Positions 1-8,451 of a stretch of 64,000 nucleotides of DNA are shown here, piece by piece (the first letter of the stretch is position 1; each line of letters begins with the position of its first letter). This DNA comes from Pleomorphomonas carboxyditropha (GTDB lineage: Bacteria; Pseudomonadota; Alphaproteobacteria; Rhizobiales; Pleomorphomonadaceae), in contig NZ_NQVN01000018.1 of assembly GCF_002770725.1 (NCBI RefSeq), forward strand, positions 1-64,000, read 5' to 3'. Both the position numbers and the translations under genes were made by a program. The notes beneath the pieces were generated by a model, which saw nothing but the letters and a program-made list of their open reading frames with translations, was not told where the DNA came from and did no database searches.

Positions 1-94
1 CCACCCGCCCGCCGCCGGACGCAACCCCGCCGTCCCGCTCGAACTCGTCCGCGCGCCCGTTCCGGCGCAATTCCGCTGTCATCTGGTCTGCCAT
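1..94 (-). CDS. N-terminal fragment of an unidentified gene, cut by the window edge
   Basis: An ATG on the minus strand at 94 is preceded five bases upstream by GGAGAG and opens a frame that stays open to the window edge. The 31 visible residues begin MADQMTAELRRNG and run into a Gly- and Arg-rich stretch. No domain can be recognised from so little sequence. The good ribosome binding site and the absence of any other gene in the following 670 bases are the only support. Confidence 0.45.
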   Translation of the reverse strand, partial: MADQMTAELRRNGRADEFERDGGVASGGGRV

Positions 95-770
95 GCCGGC
101 TCTCCGTGATTGGAGCCGACGCGGCGCATCGTGGGGCAAAACCGATCCTGCCGGCGAAAAGTTAATGGTGAAAGCAGACGAGAAAGCCGCCGGACTCCCC
201 GGCTTCTCCGGCCCTCAGGCAGGGGGCACGACGCCAGGGCATTAACGCCCACGGCCGCCTTTGGGGCGGGCCTCCCGCTCCCATCGGGCCGTCATCCACG
301 CCAAGGCGACGACCTCGGGCAGGAAGGGGCACGGCGCAAAATCGCGCACCACAACACCCCACACGCAAACCGTCCGCTTTACGCGTGAATATACCCCATC
401 CAGCCATTTTTTCGGAGATTCATTTCTCCGCCGCGCAATAAAATATCTCAAATTCCCCAATTCGACACCCACCCGCATATTTCCGGTACGGAACGTTCAA
501 TCCGATGACATCATACGGAAATACGATTAATCTCAATTAGATATGAAATAAACGATAGGTCTCTTTCCCTCGCTTTTGCCTCTCTCTCGCTGTGTGAGGA
601 GATGGACGGAACGAGGGGTGAAAGCGGGTGATTGGAAATAGGAATGATGCCGAAAGAGAGGTCTATGTTCGAGACCAAGGTTCTATGCCCGGATGCGGGC
701 TATAACCGCTCGACTCTCAATGACAACCGCCATCAATTCCACACCGCGCATCCCAATCAGCCCAAGAACC
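95..770. other. Gene-free stretch
   Basis: No convincing gene is visible on either strand. The short open frames here overlap one another in several frames and lack ribosome binding sites. The only recognisable structure is one decayed copy of the dispersed palindromic repeat at 291-345. The segment around 400-560 is AT-rich compared with the rest of the window. Confidence 0.5.
291..345 (+). repeat. Decayed copy of the covarying hairpin repeat
   Basis: GTCATCC, a disrupted stem, GACCTCGGGCAGG and a GGGGCAC-type tail follow each other in the family order. The stem reads CCACGCC against GGCGACG, so it no longer pairs cleanly. This is the most diverged copy found and shows that the family is old enough in this genome to have decaying members. 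Confidence 0.6.
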
Positions 771-1427
771 TTACGGCTTCAGCGCAATCATCCCTCTCAC
801 CGTCTCGACCTTGTCGAGCCACCGAGCCGCGACCTCGTCGGTCCAAGCTACAATTCCACGAATGCGGGCGTATTCCTCTCGCACGTTTCGCCGGAAAATC
901 GGCTCGTGATGCGCGATGCGATTTCTGAGGTCGCGGATCTTCTGAAGCTCGTCGAAACCCTCCTTGCGCAGTTGCTGGACGGTCTTCGCCGGGTCGGCAT
1001 TTGGGAATACGTGCCCGAACTGGGAGTTCCAGATCACCGCGTCGTGGCTTCGGGTGAACATGCGCTCCCAGAAGACGAACTTCAGCTCGGCAACGATCTT
1101 GCCGGCGGTCGGCAGCTTTCTGGCAAGTTCGGTCAGGTCACGACGAGGGCTATAGCCAGGGAAAGGATTGCGAAGACTGATCTCGAAACCCTTCTCCCAT
1201 GGCCAATTCGGACCGTAGGTATTCTCGATGGCCGCCACTATTGAATTGCGCACGCTCACTTCGCATATTTGCAAAGGAACGAAAAACGCCGCCGACACTT
1301 CCATGTTCCAGCGGTAGAGTTCCAGCGCGGCCTCTTTATCGCTCGCCTTCTCGGCGAGATAGGTGGCGAAGCGCGGAGCGGACAGTACCTTGGGCAGGCT
1401 TTGAATCTCGTCGGGCGTGAACGGCAA
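771..1427 (-). CDS. HEPN/Abi-like protein
   Basis: A 218-residue protein. Near its C-terminal third, the stretch LRDLRNRIAHHEP carries the R-N-R-I-A-H arrangement that matches the HEPN RNase motif Rx4-6H, as found in Abi-type abortive infection proteins. The N-terminal half is rich in aromatic residues and has no signal peptide or membrane segment. The frame opens with TTG, which has AGAGGG about nine bases upstream; no in-frame ATG occurs until well inside the protein. It stands alone, with no obvious antitoxin beside it. In this family the motif cleaves RNA when the protein is activated. That this copy acts against phage is inference from the family, not from context. Confidence 0.75.
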   Translation of the reverse strand: MPFTPDEIQSLPKVLSAPRFATYLAEKASDKEAALELYRWNMEVSAAFFVPLQICEVSVRNSIVAAIENTYGPNWPWEKGFEISLRNPFPGYSPRRDLTELARKLPTAGKIVAELKFVFWERMFTRSHDAVIWNSQFGHVFPNADPAKTVQQLRKEGFDELQKIRDLRNRIAHHEPIFRRNVREEYARIRGIVAWTDEVAARWLDKVETVRGMIALKP

Positions 1428-1556
1428 CGTGCTATTCCCTCTTCAAGCCTGCCGATGCGTACGTTGACAGAGAAGGCGCAAATGCCTTAAAAAGATGATC
1501 GAAAGGCGCGTGAGGTCGCGGGGTAACACCACCCTCATCGTCATACGATCCAAGGG

Positions 1557-1592
1557 AAAAGCCCGTCTCTGACGGGCTTTTCTCATTTTTGG
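1557..1592. terminator. Bidirectional intrinsic terminator
   Basis: AAAAGCCCGTC, a short loop, and GACGGGCTTTT form a perfect stem at 1557-1581, followed on the plus strand by TTTTCTCATTTTT. It lies about 130 bases past the stop codon of the minus-strand MFS pump and upstream of the HEPN gene, so it probably insulates the two. Confidence 0.75.
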
Positions 1593-1723
1593 TGGTCGTG
1601 CTGCCATCGTCATCACGAGGGCTCGCTCCTCCGAATGCGCCGCAGCTTGAAGGGCCGTCTTGCATCTTATACTGGTAGTCAAGACAATTAACAGTCGCAT
1701 CCGGATTTATCGGCACGGCCGCG

Positions 1724-2893
1724 TCACCCCCGCCCCAGCCTCCACACCATCCCCGCCGCCACCGCATACACCGCCACCACGGACAGCCACACCGCCCCCG
1801 GCCAGCTCTCCCGCACCGCGAAGTAAAAGCCCGAGAACCCCAGCGGCGCGACGATCGATGCCAGGCTCAGCGCCGAGGCGAGCACGCCCTGGAACTGGCC
1901 CTGCCGGCTGTCGTCGACCTGCCGCGTCGCCATGGCCTGCAAGGCCGGCACGCCGAGGCCGCCCAGCGCGAACACCGGCATGATGGCGAACACGATCCAA
2001 CCCTCCGTCGCAAAAGCCATGAAAGTCAGCGCCAGGCACGTGCCGGCGACGCCGGTCAGGATGGCGGCGCGCTCGCCCAGGAGCTTCACCGCCGGTCCCG
2101 GCAGGAAGGCCTGCGCCAGCGTCTGGCAGACGCCGAAGGCGCCGAGCGACAGGCCGATCCAGAGGCCGTTCCAATGGAACACGTCGCCGCCCCACAGCGC
2201 CCAGCAGGTGCCGTAGGCCTCGCCGGTGGCGCTCAGCAGGAAGAAGACCGCGATGATCGGCCAGAGGCTCCTCACCTCGAACAGCCAGCCGAGCGGCTTC
2301 AACGGGTTGAGCGCCGCCAGATTTATCGGTTGACGAGAAGGTGTGCGCGGCTCCGGCAGCATGATGAGCGCGATCAACAGGTTGCAGCCGTTCAGCACCG
2401 CCGCGGCGATGAACGGCAGGCGCAGCCAATAATCGCCCAGCGTACCTCCCAGCACCGGCCCGACGATGAAGCCGATGCCGAACATGGCGTTCAGGAGGCC
2501 GAAGCGGCGGGCGCGCTGGTCCTCGCCGGAGATGTCGGTGATGTAGGCGGTGGCCACCGACAGGTTGGCGGAGGTCAGCCCGGCGATCGCCCGGCCGATC
2601 AGCAACATCCACAAGCTGCCGGCGAAGGCGAGGAACAGGTAGTTGATGGCGGCGCCCAGCAGCGAGATCAGCAGCACCGGCCGCCGGCCGATCCGGTCGG
2701 AGAGCGAGCCGAGCACCGGCGCGAACACGAACTGCACCGCCGCGTAGAGCGCGGTCATGATGCCGATATAGGGCGCCACGTTGCCGGCGTGGGTGACGTC
2801 TTCCAGGAGCGCCGGCAGGATGGGAAAGATGAGGCCGATGCCGACGGCGTCGAGCACGATGGCCGAGAAGATGACGATCAGCGGTCTGGTCAT
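1724..2893 (-). CDS. MFS efflux pump, TetA type
   Basis: A 389-residue drug:proton antiporter of the TetA group, predicted to span the inner membrane with twelve helices. The loop after helix two reads GSLSDRIGRRPV at residues 62-73, the classic motif A. The start MTRPLIVIFS is chosen because it begins directly with the first helix; the open frame extends about 60 residues further but that part is Arg- and Pro-rich and unlike a membrane protein. Length fits the family. No regulator is adjacent, although an 18-base palindrome lies at 3055-3072 upstream. The substrate cannot be read from sequence. Confidence 0.85.
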   Translation of the reverse strand: MTRPLIVIFSAIVLDAVGIGLIFPILPALLEDVTHAGNVAPYIGIMTALYAAVQFVFAPVLGSLSDRIGRRPVLLISLLGAAINYLFLAFAGSLWMLLIGRAIAGLTSANLSVATAYITDISGEDQRARRFGLLNAMFGIGFIVGPVLGGTLGDYWLRLPFIAAAVLNGCNLLIALIMLPEPRTPSRQPINLAALNPLKPLGWLFEVRSLWPIIAVFFLLSATGEAYGTCWALWGGDVFHWNGLWIGLSLGAFGVCQTLAQAFLPGPAVKLLGERAAILTGVAGTCLALTFMAFATEGWIVFAIMPVFALGGLGVPALQAMATRQVDDSRQGQFQGVLASALSLASIVAPLGFSGFYFAVRESWPGAVWLSVVAVYAVAAGMVWRLGRG

Positions 2894-3054
2894 GGCGAAG
2901 TTCCATTGGCGCCGCCGATCGCGGTTGACGGCGATCGGCCGGCTGCCAGGCACAAGGGGCGTGAGCCGGACGCGAAAGCGCACGGCCGACGGATGGTTAG
3001 TCTGGAAAATCGCTGGTCGATCCGCGCGGCGCGGATCGCTTGCGCTTGACCGCC

Positions 3055-3072
3055 TGGACGACAATTCGTCCA
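3055..3072. promoter_or_regulatory. 18-bp palindrome upstream of the MFS pump, possible TetR-type operator
   Basis: TGGACGACAATTCGTCCA has seven-base perfect arms around CAAT. Its size and position about 160 bases upstream of the pump start resemble TetR-family operators. No TetR gene is next to it, so a distant regulator would be needed. A second short palindrome CCGCCG-AC-CGGCGG follows some ten bases away. Confidence 0.35.
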
Positions 3073-3209
3073 CCTGTTTACTCCGCCGACCGGCGGATCA
3101 AGGGAAGCGATCGCTTTTCGCGATAGCCGCCAGATACGCCAACGCGGCACATTCGGCAAGCGGGATGTGATGCAGCGCGCTCGTGTGGTTGGCGCTGTGC
3201 TCTCGGTGC

Positions 3210-3380
3210 CCGATATTTCCCCAGCGCCTCTTTCGGCCCGAGGTCCTGCGCCTTCGCGCAGGATGACAGTTAAATTATATATATGAAACAGATGGATAGC
3301 CTATCCATAGGTTGTCATCCTGCGCGAAGGCGCAGGACCTCGGGCAGGATAAGGCACCCGGCCGATATCGCGCTCCGAAA
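3210..3380. repeat. Covarying hairpin repeat, paired arms
   Basis: A reverse arm at about 3210-3298 and a forward arm at about 3299-3380 meet head to head at GGATAG/CTATCC. Both stems are TCCTGCGC/GCGCAGGA, and the AT box TATATATA sits inside the pair. The forward arm ends in GGCCGATATCGCGCTCC just past the stop codon of the ATPase gene. Confidence 0.9.
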
Positions 3381-3393
3381 GCCCGGCCGCCCC

Positions 3394-3939
3394 CTATCTC
3401 TCCCCCTCGACCCGCGCCAGCACGAAATCGGCCCGCTCCTCCACCCCGCGGAACGGCAGCTCGACGACCCGGTAGCCGAGCCGGGCATAGGTCTCGCCCA
3501 GCACCCGGCCCGTCGCCTCGGCTTCCCGCCGGTCCTGCTTGCGCTCGTCATCCTGGGTGAAGATCGCCGGCCAATAGGGCGCCAGGAACACCAGCCGGTT
3601 GTAGGGATGAAGCCGCGCCGCCGCCTCGATATGGGCGGCAACCGGCAGGCCGATCAGCGTCAGGTAGCCGACGACGTCGGGAATGCCGCGATCCATCATC
3701 ACCGGCCGTTCGAGAGCCGCGGCCTCGTGATACGACCGCAGCTCCCAGCCGAGCATCAGCTCGGCATAGAGGGCGCGGTCGCCCCACGGCACGGCCGCCC
3801 CGCCGATCCTCACCTGGTCGCGGATGATCGCCCGCCCGGCCTCCGGCATGCTGTGCAGGCCACGCCGCGCCAGTTCCTCGATCAACGTGCTCTTGCCCGT
3901 GCCCGGACCGCCGGTCACGACGAACAAATGGTCACACAT
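3394..3939 (-). CDS. P-loop ATPase/kinase-like protein (AAA_28 type)
   Basis: A 181-residue soluble protein. The Walker A sequence GGPGTGKST occupies residues 10-18 directly after the first beta strand. A strand ending in MMDRGIPD acts as the Walker B-like element, as in small nucleotide-kinase-like ATPases of the AAA_28 family. The ATG at 3939 is preferred over the longer frame because the P-loop then lies at the usual distance from the N-terminus, and the upstream extension reads through repeat DNA. Its substrate is unknown. The gene is isolated, flanked on both sides by hairpin repeats. Confidence 0.75.
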   Translation of the reverse strand: MCDHLFVVTGGPGTGKSTLIEELARRGLHSMPEAGRAIIRDQVRIGGAAVPWGDRALYAELMLGWELRSYHEAAALERPVMMDRGIPDVVGYLTLIGLPVAAHIEAAARLHPYNRLVFLAPYWPAIFTQDDERKQDRREAEATGRVLGETYARLGYRVVELPFRGVEERADFVLARVEGER

Positions 3940-4084
3940 GTGCCATCCTCGAATTTGCTTTGAAGGGGAGAGTGCGCCGGCCGCCGCCGTCAATTCACGG
4001 GGGGCGGATGGCCGACACGGATCCAAGGTAACCGCAGACGCCGATTTCGGCAATGGGCGACACCCTAGGGCAAGCGCGCCCCAT

Positions 4085-4213
4085 ACATCCCTCCCGCCCC
4101 TTTCGGCCCGAGATCCTATGGATAGGCTATCCATCTGTTTCATATATATAATTTACCTGTCATCCTGCGCGCAGGCGCAGGACCTCGGGCAGGATGGGCG
4201 ATCGGCCGATATC
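4085..4213. repeat. Covarying hairpin repeat, reverse arm lacking its stem
   Basis: The reverse arm has lost its hairpin: CGGCCCGAGATCCT joins straight to ATGGATAGGC. The forward arm is complete with stem TCCTGCGC/GCGCAGGA and tail CGGCCGATATCG. This looks like an internal deletion in one arm of a pair. Confidence 0.85.
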
Positions 4214-4216
4214 GAT

Positions 4217-4318
4217 GACCGGCAGATATCCGAGGGCGCCGAATTCCGTGCCGGCGGCGAGGGCTGGCACTCGCGCATCAGCGCGGCGCTGAAGCCCCCC
4301 CCCCGACGAGGCGGTTGA
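4217..4318 (+). pseudogene. Possible C-terminal remnant of a BrnA-like antitoxin
   Basis: Directly after the repeat tail the plus strand encodes DRQISEGAEFRAGGEGWH followed by SRISAALK. This resembles the end of BrnA antitoxins, where a residue run ending in F-x-A-x-G-x-G-W is followed by Q-T/S-R-I-N-x-A-L. The frame is cut on the left by the repeat and on the right by a run of nine C residues at 4297-4305, after which it stops. No start or toxin partner is present. The match is short and rests on family memory only. Confidence 0.35.
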
Positions 4319-4545
4319 CCATATCCCCCGGTTCGACTAGCTGTTCGGTTGCAGCGATGCAAACCGCGCTGTCGTAGGCGTTACCGTCATCCAACGCGTC
4401 CTTTGTCGAGAAGGTTCCGGCCGGAAAATCTCGATTCTGAAGGCGCGCGGTCTGCATTTTCCTCGTCACCTGGAGCCGCCTTTTGCGCGCTCCCGACGAT
4501 CACGCCGCAGCCTTTCCTGGAACCACCTTTGGAAAGGTTACACCT

Positions 4546-5301
4546 ATGAAAACGACCGGCAACACCATCCTCGTCACCGGCGGCACCAGCGGCATCGGCC
4601 GCGCGCTGGCCGAGGCGTTTCACGATCGCGGCAACCGCGTCATCGTCACCGGGCGGCGGCGGGATCTGCTCGAAGGCATTGCCGGCGAGCGCCCCGGCAT
4701 CGTCGGCATGCACCTCGATCTCAACGATCCGGATTCCCTGGCCCGCCTGACGCAGGATGTCCGCGCCCGCTTCCCCGACCTCAACGTGCTGATCGCCAAC
4801 GCCGGCATTTCCCGGTCCGAGGACATGGCGTCCGGCGATTGGGATATCGCCGCCGCCGAGGCGATCGTCGAGACCAACATCCTCGGGGTGCTGCGCGTCA
4901 CCGCCGCTTTCCTGCCGATCGTACGGCGGCAGCCCCGCGCCGCCATCATGGCCACCAGCTCGGCGCTCGCCTTCGTGCCGCGCGCCGATTTCGCCACCTA
5001 TTGCGCCAGCAAGGCCTTCCTGCATTCGTGGCTGGTGTCGCTGCGCCACCAGCTTCGCGCCCTGCCGGTGGAGGTTCTCGAACTGTCGCCGCCCTATGTC
5101 CGGACCGGGCTGACCGGCGCCGCCCAGGCGGCCGATCCGCGCGCCATGCCTCTCACCGCCTACATTTCGGAGGTGATGGCGATGCTCGACGAGGGCAATC
5201 ATCCGCGCGGCGAATTGCTGCTCGAACGCGACCGGCCGCGCCGCTGGGCCGAACGCGACGGCACCTACGACAGCCTTTTCGCCGCCCTGAATCCGGCCTA
5301 G
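4546..5301 (+). CDS. Short-chain dehydrogenase/reductase, DltE-like
   Basis: A 251-residue SDR. The cofactor motif TGGTSGIG lies at residues 11-18, NAG follows strand four, and YCASK gives the catalytic Tyr and Lys, with a Ser in ATSSALAF upstream. The pattern MKTTGNTILVTGG and the overall length match the DltE-type oxidoreductases. The ATG at 4546 has GGAAAGG upstream. These enzymes use NAD(P) to interconvert alcohol and carbonyl groups, but the substrate of this subgroup is not established. It is followed by a hairpin that may end transcription. Confidence 0.85.
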   Translation: MKTTGNTILVTGGTSGIGRALAEAFHDRGNRVIVTGRRRDLLEGIAGERPGIVGMHLDLNDPDSLARLTQDVRARFPDLNVLIANAGISRSEDMASGDWDIAAAEAIVETNILGVLRVTAAFLPIVRRQPRAAIMATSSALAFVPRADFATYCASKAFLHSWLVSLRHQLRALPVEVLELSPPYVRTGLTGAAQAADPRAMPLTAYISEVMAMLDEGNHPRGELLLERDRPRRWAERDGTYDSLFAALNPA

Positions 5302-5319
5302 CCCATCACGCGCAAAAAT

Positions 5320-5359
5320 GGAGAGCCTCCGGCGAACCGGGTTTCACCGCAGGCTCTCC
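5320..5359. terminator. Long hairpin after the SDR gene
   Basis: GGAGAGCCT at 5320-5328 pairs perfectly with AGGCTCTCC at 5351-5359, 18 bases after the stop codon. No T run follows, so it may be a Rho-assisted terminator or an mRNA end-stabilising hairpin. Confidence 0.5.
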
Positions 5360-5498
5360 CTCGCCCCCCGATCCGACGCCGCACCGACGACCGGGCGAAG
5401 TCGCCATCGCCATCGCCGCCACGGCTTTCAATCCGATCCGAAAGCAAGGATAAAGGGCGTCAACCGCTTATCGCCGCCCACCAACCGCCGGTCCGCCC

Positions 5499-7268
5499 TT
5501 GCGCACCATCGTCTCCAGCCTCACCGTCGCCGGCTTCCGCGCCCTCGTCCGGCTGCGCCGCTATCGCGAGCTCGGCCTGCTCGCCATCGCCACGCTGGTC
5601 GGCTGCCTTGCCGGCGTCGTCGTCACCTTCATGAGCTGGGTCACCAACCTCGCCCACCGTCTGCTGTTCCTGCTGCCGTCCGGCGAGCGGCTCAGCGAGC
5701 AGGCGAGCCTCGGCCATTCGGCGCTGGCGCTCGTCCCCGTGCTCGGCGGCGTCGTCCTCGCCGTCCTCGCCTACCTGACGCGCCGCCGCTTCACCCGCCC
5801 GCCGGTCGACCCCATCGAGGCCAACGCCCTGCACGGCGGCCGCATGTCGGTGCCCGAAAGCCTGCTGGTGGCGGTGCAGACGATGATTTCCTCCGGCTTC
5901 GGCGCCTCGGTCGGCCTGGAGGCCGGCTACACCCAGGCGAGCGCCGGCTTCGCCTCGCGCCTCGCCGAGGCCATCCGCCTGCGCCGCCGCGACATCCGCA
6001 CCCTGGTCGGCTGCGCCGCCGCCGGCGCCATCTCCGCCGCCTTCGACGCGCCGATCACCGGCGCCTTCTATGGCTTCGAGCTGATCATCGGCAGCTATTC
6101 GGTGGCCCTCGTCGCGCCGGTGCTGGCCGCCTCGCTGGCCGCCAGCCTGACCGCCGGCTGGCTCGGCGCCGTGCAGACCACCATCGAGGTCGGCCCGGTG
6201 CCCGTCCTCACCGCCTCCGACCTGGCGCCGTTCATGCTCCTGGGGCTGATCGGCGGCCTGCTCGCCGTCGCCATCATGCAACTGGTCACCGGCGTCGAGC
6301 GCGCCTTCCGCTGGGCGAACATCCCCGCCTGGGCTCGGCCGGTCGTCGGCGGCGCGCTGGTCGGCGGCCTGGCGCTGATGACGCCGCACGTCCTGTCCTC
6401 CGGCCACGGCGCGCTGCACGTCGACCTCGCCTCGACCGCCACCTGGCAGATGCTGCTCCTGCTGTTCGGGCTGAAGGCGCTGGCCTCGGCGCTGTCGCTC
6501 GGCTCCGGCTTTCGCGGCGGCCTGTTCTTCGCCTCGCTTTACCTCGGCGCGCTGATCGGCAAGGCCTATGCGCTGATCATCGTCGCCTGGGGCATCCTGC
6601 CCGCCCTGTCGCCGCTCCTCTCCTCGGTGGTCGGCATGGCGGCGCTGGCCGTCGGCATCGTCGGCGGCCCGATGACCATGGCCTTCCTGGCGCTCGAGAC
6701 CACCGGCGACGTCTCCATCACCGGCGCCGTGCTCGCCGCCTCCGTCGTCTCGGCCGTGGTGGTGCGCGAAACCTTCGGCTACTCCTTCTCCACCTGGCGC
6801 CTGCACCTCAGGGGCGAGACCATCCGCAGCGCCCACGACGTCGGCCGCATGCGCTCCCTCACCGTCTCCAGGATGATGCGCTCGGATGTCCGCACCGTGT
6901 CGGCGACGCTCAGCCTCGACGCCTTCCGGGCGATCTTCCCGCTCGGCTCGACGCAGCGCGCCATCGCCGTCGACGCGGACGGCGGCTATGCCGGCGTCAT
7001 GGTGGTGGCCGACGCCTACGCCGCCGGCGCCGCCGACGGCCGCGCCGACATCGCCCCGCTCCTGCGCCACCGCGACGCCATGCTCCTCCCCTCGATGAAC
7101 GTCTCGGAAGCCGCCCGACTGTTCGACGCCGCCAAGGCCGAGGAACTCGCCGTGGTCGATGGCCTGAAGACCCGCCGCGTCATCGGCCTCCTCACCGAGC
7201 AATACCTGATGCGCCGCTACGCCGAGGAACTCGACAAGTCGCGGCGGGAGCTGATGGGGGAAGGGTGA
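5499..7268 (+). CDS. ClC-type chloride channel/antiporter with C-terminal CBS-like region
   Basis: A 589-residue membrane protein with about ten to twelve hydrophobic helices over residues 1-420 and a cytoplasmic region at about 450-575 that resembles a CBS pair. The helix-N-terminus motif reads FGASVGLEAGYTQ: the gating Glu of the ClC GxEGP motif is kept, but EGP is replaced by EAG, and the usual GSGIP filter segment appears as HGGRM. The frame opens with TTG; no better start is seen nearby. ClC proteins move anions down a gradient or exchange them for protons. The altered filter means the transported ion should not be assumed to be chloride. Confidence 0.82.
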   Translation: MRTIVSSLTVAGFRALVRLRRYRELGLLAIATLVGCLAGVVVTFMSWVTNLAHRLLFLLPSGERLSEQASLGHSALALVPVLGGVVLAVLAYLTRRRFTRPPVDPIEANALHGGRMSVPESLLVAVQTMISSGFGASVGLEAGYTQASAGFASRLAEAIRLRRRDIRTLVGCAAAGAISAAFDAPITGAFYGFELIIGSYSVALVAPVLAASLAASLTAGWLGAVQTTIEVGPVPVLTASDLAPFMLLGLIGGLLAVAIMQLVTGVERAFRWANIPAWARPVVGGALVGGLALMTPHVLSSGHGALHVDLASTATWQMLLLLFGLKALASALSLGSGFRGGLFFASLYLGALIGKAYALIIVAWGILPALSPLLSSVVGMAALAVGIVGGPMTMAFLALETTGDVSITGAVLAASVVSAVVVRETFGYSFSTWRLHLRGETIRSAHDVGRMRSLTVSRMMRSDVRTVSATLSLDAFRAIFPLGSTQRAIAVDADGGYAGVMVVADAYAAGAADGRADIAPLLRHRDAMLLPSMNVSEAARLFDAAKAEELAVVDGLKTRRVIGLLTEQYLMRRYAEELDKSRRELMGEG

Positions 7269-7289
7269 GGGGCGGTCGGCGCCCTATAT

Positions 7290-7456
7290 TCTCCTCGCGC
7301 CCTTTTCGGCCCGAGGTCCTCCGCCTTCGCGGAGGAGGACAGCATGATGGCAGCGACCGCGAGTAGCTACACCATTGTTTCCCATATATAAAACTGTCAT
7401 CCCCGCGAAGGCGGGGACCTCAGGCGGAATGGAACGCGCGGCCGATATAGGGCTCC
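7290..7456. repeat. Covarying hairpin repeat, paired arms
   Basis: The reverse arm uses stem TCCTCCGC/GCGGAGGA and the forward arm TCCCCGC/GCGGGGA. The two arms of this pair therefore differ in stem sequence although each pairs internally. The pair lies just past the stop of the ClC gene. Confidence 0.9.
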
Positions 7457-7475
7457 CCACCACAGCCCGAACTCC

Positions 7476-7790
7476 TGCTCGGATCGAGAGGGCGCCAAGC
7501 ACCTGTCCAACGTGTATGCGGAGGGCGAACTGGAGGCCGAGGCAACCATTACAAAAATTGCACAAGTTCGATCGGAGGGATCACGTCGCGCTAAGCGAAG
7601 GATAGGCGGAGGGGATGGGTTGGTTGGCACAGATCGGTCAACCTTTGGATCATGACGTGTCCATCTCCCGACACATTGCAAAGATGATCGAGGACGGAGA
7701 GCTCGACGAAGAGAGCAATTTGCAAAAAGCGCAAGTTGCCGGTTCGACGAAGCCAGTCGCAACACCGGTATCTGACGGGCGAGGGATGGG
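7476..7790 (+). pseudogene. Two tandem remnants of RhuM-family N-terminal domains
   Basis: One frame from 7476 encodes GAKHLSNVYAEGELEAEATI then TKIAQVRSEGSRR, and continues to GTDRSTFGS before a stop near 7653. A second frame from about 7640 encodes VSISRHIAKMIEDGELDEES then NLQKAQVAGSTKPVA. Both match the part of RhuM virulence/Fic-associated proteins that reads S-x-I-S-R-H-I-x-N-I-x-x-x-G-E-L-x-x-x-S/A-T, followed by K-x-x-Q-V-x-x-x-G-S-R/T. The frames break between them and no complete gene survives. They probably derive from two related genes or a duplicated domain. RhuM is often grouped with toxin-antitoxin genes. Confidence 0.5.
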
Positions 7791-7970
7791 CCGAGGGAAC
7801 TGGAGTGCCCTACTTACCCATGCCCAGAGGCTTTGACCATAAGGCGCCTGGGGGAGGACATACCCAACAAATGAATTACCCCGGCCGCATGCCTAGGGCA
7901 GAGACGGTACCGGGGTATACGACATAGCCAGGGGTGGCGCATTATTCAATCCCGCCAGCCCGCCGGGATC

Positions 7971-8219
7971 TCATGGACGAGGGCTGACTGCGCCATTACC
8001 CTGCGCCGGCACCGCCTTTTTCACCGGCGCCTTCTTGGCCGCCTTCGGCTGCTTGACGACCTTCTTCCTGCTGCACTCTTTCCAGAGCTTGGTGCCGGGC
8101 CTGGCCTGATCGCAGGTCACCACCCGCTGCTTGGGGGCGGGCTGCGAGGCGGGCGGGGCGGCGTTGGCCGTGCAAACGAGCATCGCGCCGATGACGAGCG
8201 TGGCGATTGAAAGCTTCAT
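7971..8219 (-). CDS. Small secreted Lys/Pro/Ala-rich protein
   Basis: An 82-residue product starting MKLSIATLVIGAMLVCTANA, a clear signal peptide with cleavage expected after TANA or AAP. The mature part has two Cys residues that could form a disulfide in the periplasm, followed by a basic tail of KKVVKQPKAAKKAPVKK type. The ATG at 8219 is chosen because it puts the signal peptide at the N-terminus; GGAG lies upstream at a workable distance, and an earlier ATG at 8237 is possible. The family is not recognised. Confidence 0.65.
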   Translation of the reverse strand: MKLSIATLVIGAMLVCTANAAPPASQPAPKQRVVTCDQARPGTKLWKECSRKKVVKQPKAAKKAPVKKAVPAQGNGAVSPRP

Positions 8220-8419
8220 GCCCTGGGTCTCCTTCATGCTGCTCCCCAAGCAGCTATGGGGCGCAACATGAACGGCGCATGAACGCTAAGCATCTGTTTT
8301 GTTTCTGTATTTTTCTGAAGTTACAGAGGTGCCGCATCGCACCACCCTACAAGGACATCACCTCAGATTGCATTCGGAGACCAAGCCGGCTACAAGGCTG
8401 CTCAACATATCTGTTGACT

Positions 8420-8435
8420 TCCACAGATCTGTGGA
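8420..8435. promoter_or_regulatory. Perfect 16-bp palindrome upstream of hicA, probable HicB operator
   Basis: TCCACAGATCTGTGGA is a perfect palindrome that starts right after a TTGACT box and ends just before CTATATT, 16 bases upstream of the hicA start codon. HicB proteins with a DNA-binding C-terminal domain repress their own operon, so this is the natural candidate site. Confidence 0.65.
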
Positions 8436-8451
8436 GCAGTCTATATTCGTC

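Noticed and set aside
1428-1723. Small minus-strand frames between the HEPN gene and the MFS pump
   Set aside because: They run through the terminator at 1557-1592, lack ribosome binding sites and have no family resemblance.
4278-4469. 63-codon minus-strand frame divergent from the DltE-like SDR
   Set aside because: Part of it (RLQNRDFPAGTFSTKDALDD) looks protein-like, but it lacks a clear ribosome binding site and family and ends in the C9 tract; a relic is possible but cannot be supported.
5318-7366. Long plus-strand frame of 682 codons and a 580-codon minus-strand frame over the ClC gene
   Set aside because: Both are composed of Arg/Pro/Ala- or Gly/Asp/Glu-rich low-complexity text, typical of high-GC shadow frames, while the ClC frame shows helices and motifs.
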